Shown here: positions 6,800 through 7,801 of the stretch, in pieces
How the letters are laid out: the number at the start of each line of letters is the position of its first letter
How positions within the stretch are numbered: position 1 is the stretch's first letter
Position numbers and translations under genes: made by a program
Assembly (NCBI GenBank): GCA_023443705.1
Contig: JAEZTD010000280.1
Location: 1-7,801 of the forward strand
Direction of reading: 5' to 3'
Origin: Bacillota bacterium
GTDB taxonomy: Bacteria; Bacillota; Clostridia; Christensenellales; Aristaeellaceae
DNA: 7,801 bases
The notes under the pieces: model-generated
What the model saw: only the letters and a program-made list of their open reading frames with translations
The model's database searches: none
What the model was told of the DNA's origin: nothing

Positions 6800-6803
6800 T
6801 TGT

Positions 6804-6825
6804 GAAAAGCGCCGCCGGGCTTTTC
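6804..6825. repeat. Small hairpin just upstream of the first permease ribosome binding site
   Basis: GAAAAGC (6804-6810) and GCTTTTC (6819-6825) are exact reverse complements around an eight-base GC-rich loop. On the transcript it comes right after the larger stem-loop at 6829-6860 and just before AAAGGAGG. Its downstream sequence is A-rich, not U-rich, so it is not an intrinsic terminator. Its role is likely in mRNA stability or ribosome access. Confidence 0.55.
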
Positions 6826-6828
6826 CGC

Positions 6829-6860
6829 GCGTCAGCCCGGCGTGCATGCCGGGCTGACGC
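6829..6860. repeat. Strong REP-like stem-loop between binding protein and permease genes
   Basis: A 32-base near-perfect palindrome: arms GCGTCAGCCCGGC (6829-6841) and GCCGGGCTGACGC (6848-6860) match over 13 base pairs with a six-base loop (GTGCAT on the plus strand). It begins 28 bases after the binding protein stop. No U-tract follows, so it should not terminate fully. In other CUT1 operons, stem-loops at this exact place block 3' exonucleases and leave the binding protein message more abundant than the permease message. The same is inferred here. It could also be a copy of a dispersed repeat; only one copy is in the window. Confidence 0.8.
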
Positions 6861-6888
6861 CTTCCCTGTGATTTGCCGGGAACCCTGA

Positions 6889-7801
6889 TTACCAGCCGAG
6901 CGCTTCCTTCTGCTCGTTGACGGCTTCCTGCATGCGCTCCGCACACGCCTTCACCGCGTCGGCCACCGGAGCGCCGTTGACGATGATATCCTGGAACATC
7001 TCCTCCACGTATCCGCTGGTCAGGACGCCAGAGAACGGATTGGCACCAAATTGATTGCCGATGGAGTAGCCACCCTGCTCGATGCCCTGGGCCTGGGTCT
7101 GAGACGCCTTGAGCGCGAGCGCGTTTTCAAACACAGGCAGTTTCCAGAAGGCACTGTCCTCCGCCGCAATCGCCTTCATCGTGGGGTTCATGCCGGGCTG
7201 GTAGCTGGCCAGGAAATCGACGTAATTGTCTTCCTCGAACATGAACCGGACGAAGTCCTTCGCGGTTTCCACGTTGTCGCCGTTGCAAACGCAAACCGGG
7301 AAAGTGGTGATGTAGTTGGCCGGCGCCAGCGCAACATCCATCTTCTCCGCGATCTCAGGCGCGGAATCCAGCGCGCTCTTGATGGTGAAGGCGCTGTCCA
7401 GCGTCATCAGCGTTGCGCCGGTATTGAGCAGTGTGAACTGATCGTTGATGATGAAGTCCATTGCACTTGGCTGCGAACCAGCGTTGTACATGTCGATCAG
7501 GAACTCGACCGCCTTGATGGTCTCGGGGGAGTCGAAGACGATGTTATAGGATTTGTCAAAGTACTGTGCGCCAAAGGTGCGCATGAAAATGTCCAGCATG
7601 AAGGCGGAGCCATAGTCCGACGTGTTGAACAACTGCTGGAAGGCATAGGACGGCGGATTGTTGATGGCCTTCGTGACGGCAAGGTATTCCTCCGGCGTGG
7701 TCGGCACACTCTGCCCCGCCGCTTCCAGGGCGTCCTTTCGGTAAATCAGCAGGCGGTCGTGGGCGTAGTGCGGCACCGCCATATAGTGGCCATCATAGTA
7801 C
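6889..7801 (-). CDS. CUT1 extracellular solute-binding protein (N-terminus missing)
   Basis: The frame is open to the right edge, so the true start lies outside the window; 303 residues and the stop are present. The first visible residues, YYDGHYMAVPHYAHDRLLIY, are the hinge-proximal stretch common in family 1 binding proteins, which normally follows about 120-150 N-terminal residues including a lipoprotein signal. The internal Met at 7782 is therefore not the start. Further family features are TPEEYLAVTKAI, an IKAVEFLIDMY helix and a C-terminal run of helices ending EALGW. The protein should sit outside the membrane, capture the substrate and deliver it to the permeases encoded at 5860-6783 and 5011-5856. 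The specific ligand cannot be read from the sequence. As the first visible gene it probably lies near the operon promoter, to the right. Confidence 0.93.
   Translation of the reverse strand, partial: YYDGHYMAVPHYAHDRLLIYRKDALEAAGQSVPTTPEEYLAVTKAINNPPSYAFQQLFNTSDYGSAFMLDIFMRTFGAQYFDKSYNIVFDSPETIKAVEFLIDMYNAGSQPSAMDFIINDQFTLLNTGATLMTLDSAFTIKSALDSAPEIAEKMDVALAPANYITTFPVCVCNGDNVETAKDFVRFMFEEDNYVDFLASYQPGMNPTMKAIAAEDSAFWKLPVFENALALKASQTQAQGIEQGGYSIGNQFGANPFSGVLTSGYVEEMFQDIIVNGAPVADAVKACAERMQEAVNEQKEALGW

Noticed and set aside
6889..7782. Internal Met at 7782 as the start of the binding protein.
   Set aside because: The frame continues upstream to the window edge with typical binding-protein sequence, there is no signal peptide after this Met, and the protein would lack its N-terminal lobe.

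Overview
The window holds one co-directional gene cluster, all on the minus strand and read from right to left. It looks like a complete route for importing and breaking down a carbohydrate, most likely an acidic or otherwise modified sugar. The sequence is GC-rich. Start codons are preceded by strong AGGAGG-type ribosome binding sites. The CUT1 importer comes as a binding protein plus two permeases with no ATPase gene beside them. These traits suggest a Gram-positive anaerobe such as a Clostridia-like member of Bacillota, but this is inference from style; there is no rRNA or other marker here.

In transcription order: a CUT1 solute-binding protein whose N-terminus lies beyond the right edge (6889-7801); a 105-base gap with two hairpins (6784-6888); two CUT1 membrane permeases (5860-6783 and 5011-5856); a Gfo/Idh/MocA-type NAD(P)-dependent oxidoreductase (4021-4983); an FAD-dependent oxidoreductase of the FAD_oxidored (PF12831) type (2662-4017); a Schiff-base lyase of the DapA/NanA family (1708-2619); a D-isomer-specific 2-hydroxyacid dehydrogenase (686-1687); and a YhcH/YjgK/YiaL-family protein (149-598). 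After 82 non-coding bases there may be the first 22 codons of another gene running off the left edge (1-66). Its ATG lies inside a near-perfect inverted repeat.

Spacing is tight: 3, 27, 3, 42 and 20 bases from the first permease through to the hydroxyacid dehydrogenase, then 87 bases before the YhcH-like gene. This supports a single transcript whose promoter lies to the right of the window. No intrinsic terminator with a U-tract is visible.

The genes suggest a working model. The substrate is captured and imported, oxidised or remodelled by the two oxidoreductases, and split by the lyase into a 2-keto acid and an aldehyde. The hydroxyacid dehydrogenase then handles a 2-keto or 2-hydroxy acid, and the YhcH-like protein assists with sugar anomers. 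YhcH and a NanA-like lyase recall sialic acid use, where Gfo/Idh enzymes can process 2,7-anhydro-sialic acid. However, the window has no NanE, NanK, NagA, NagB or sialidase, and the FAD enzyme and hydroxyacid dehydrogenase are not standard parts of that route. The real substrate is therefore open, and the combination is the most interesting aspect of the window.
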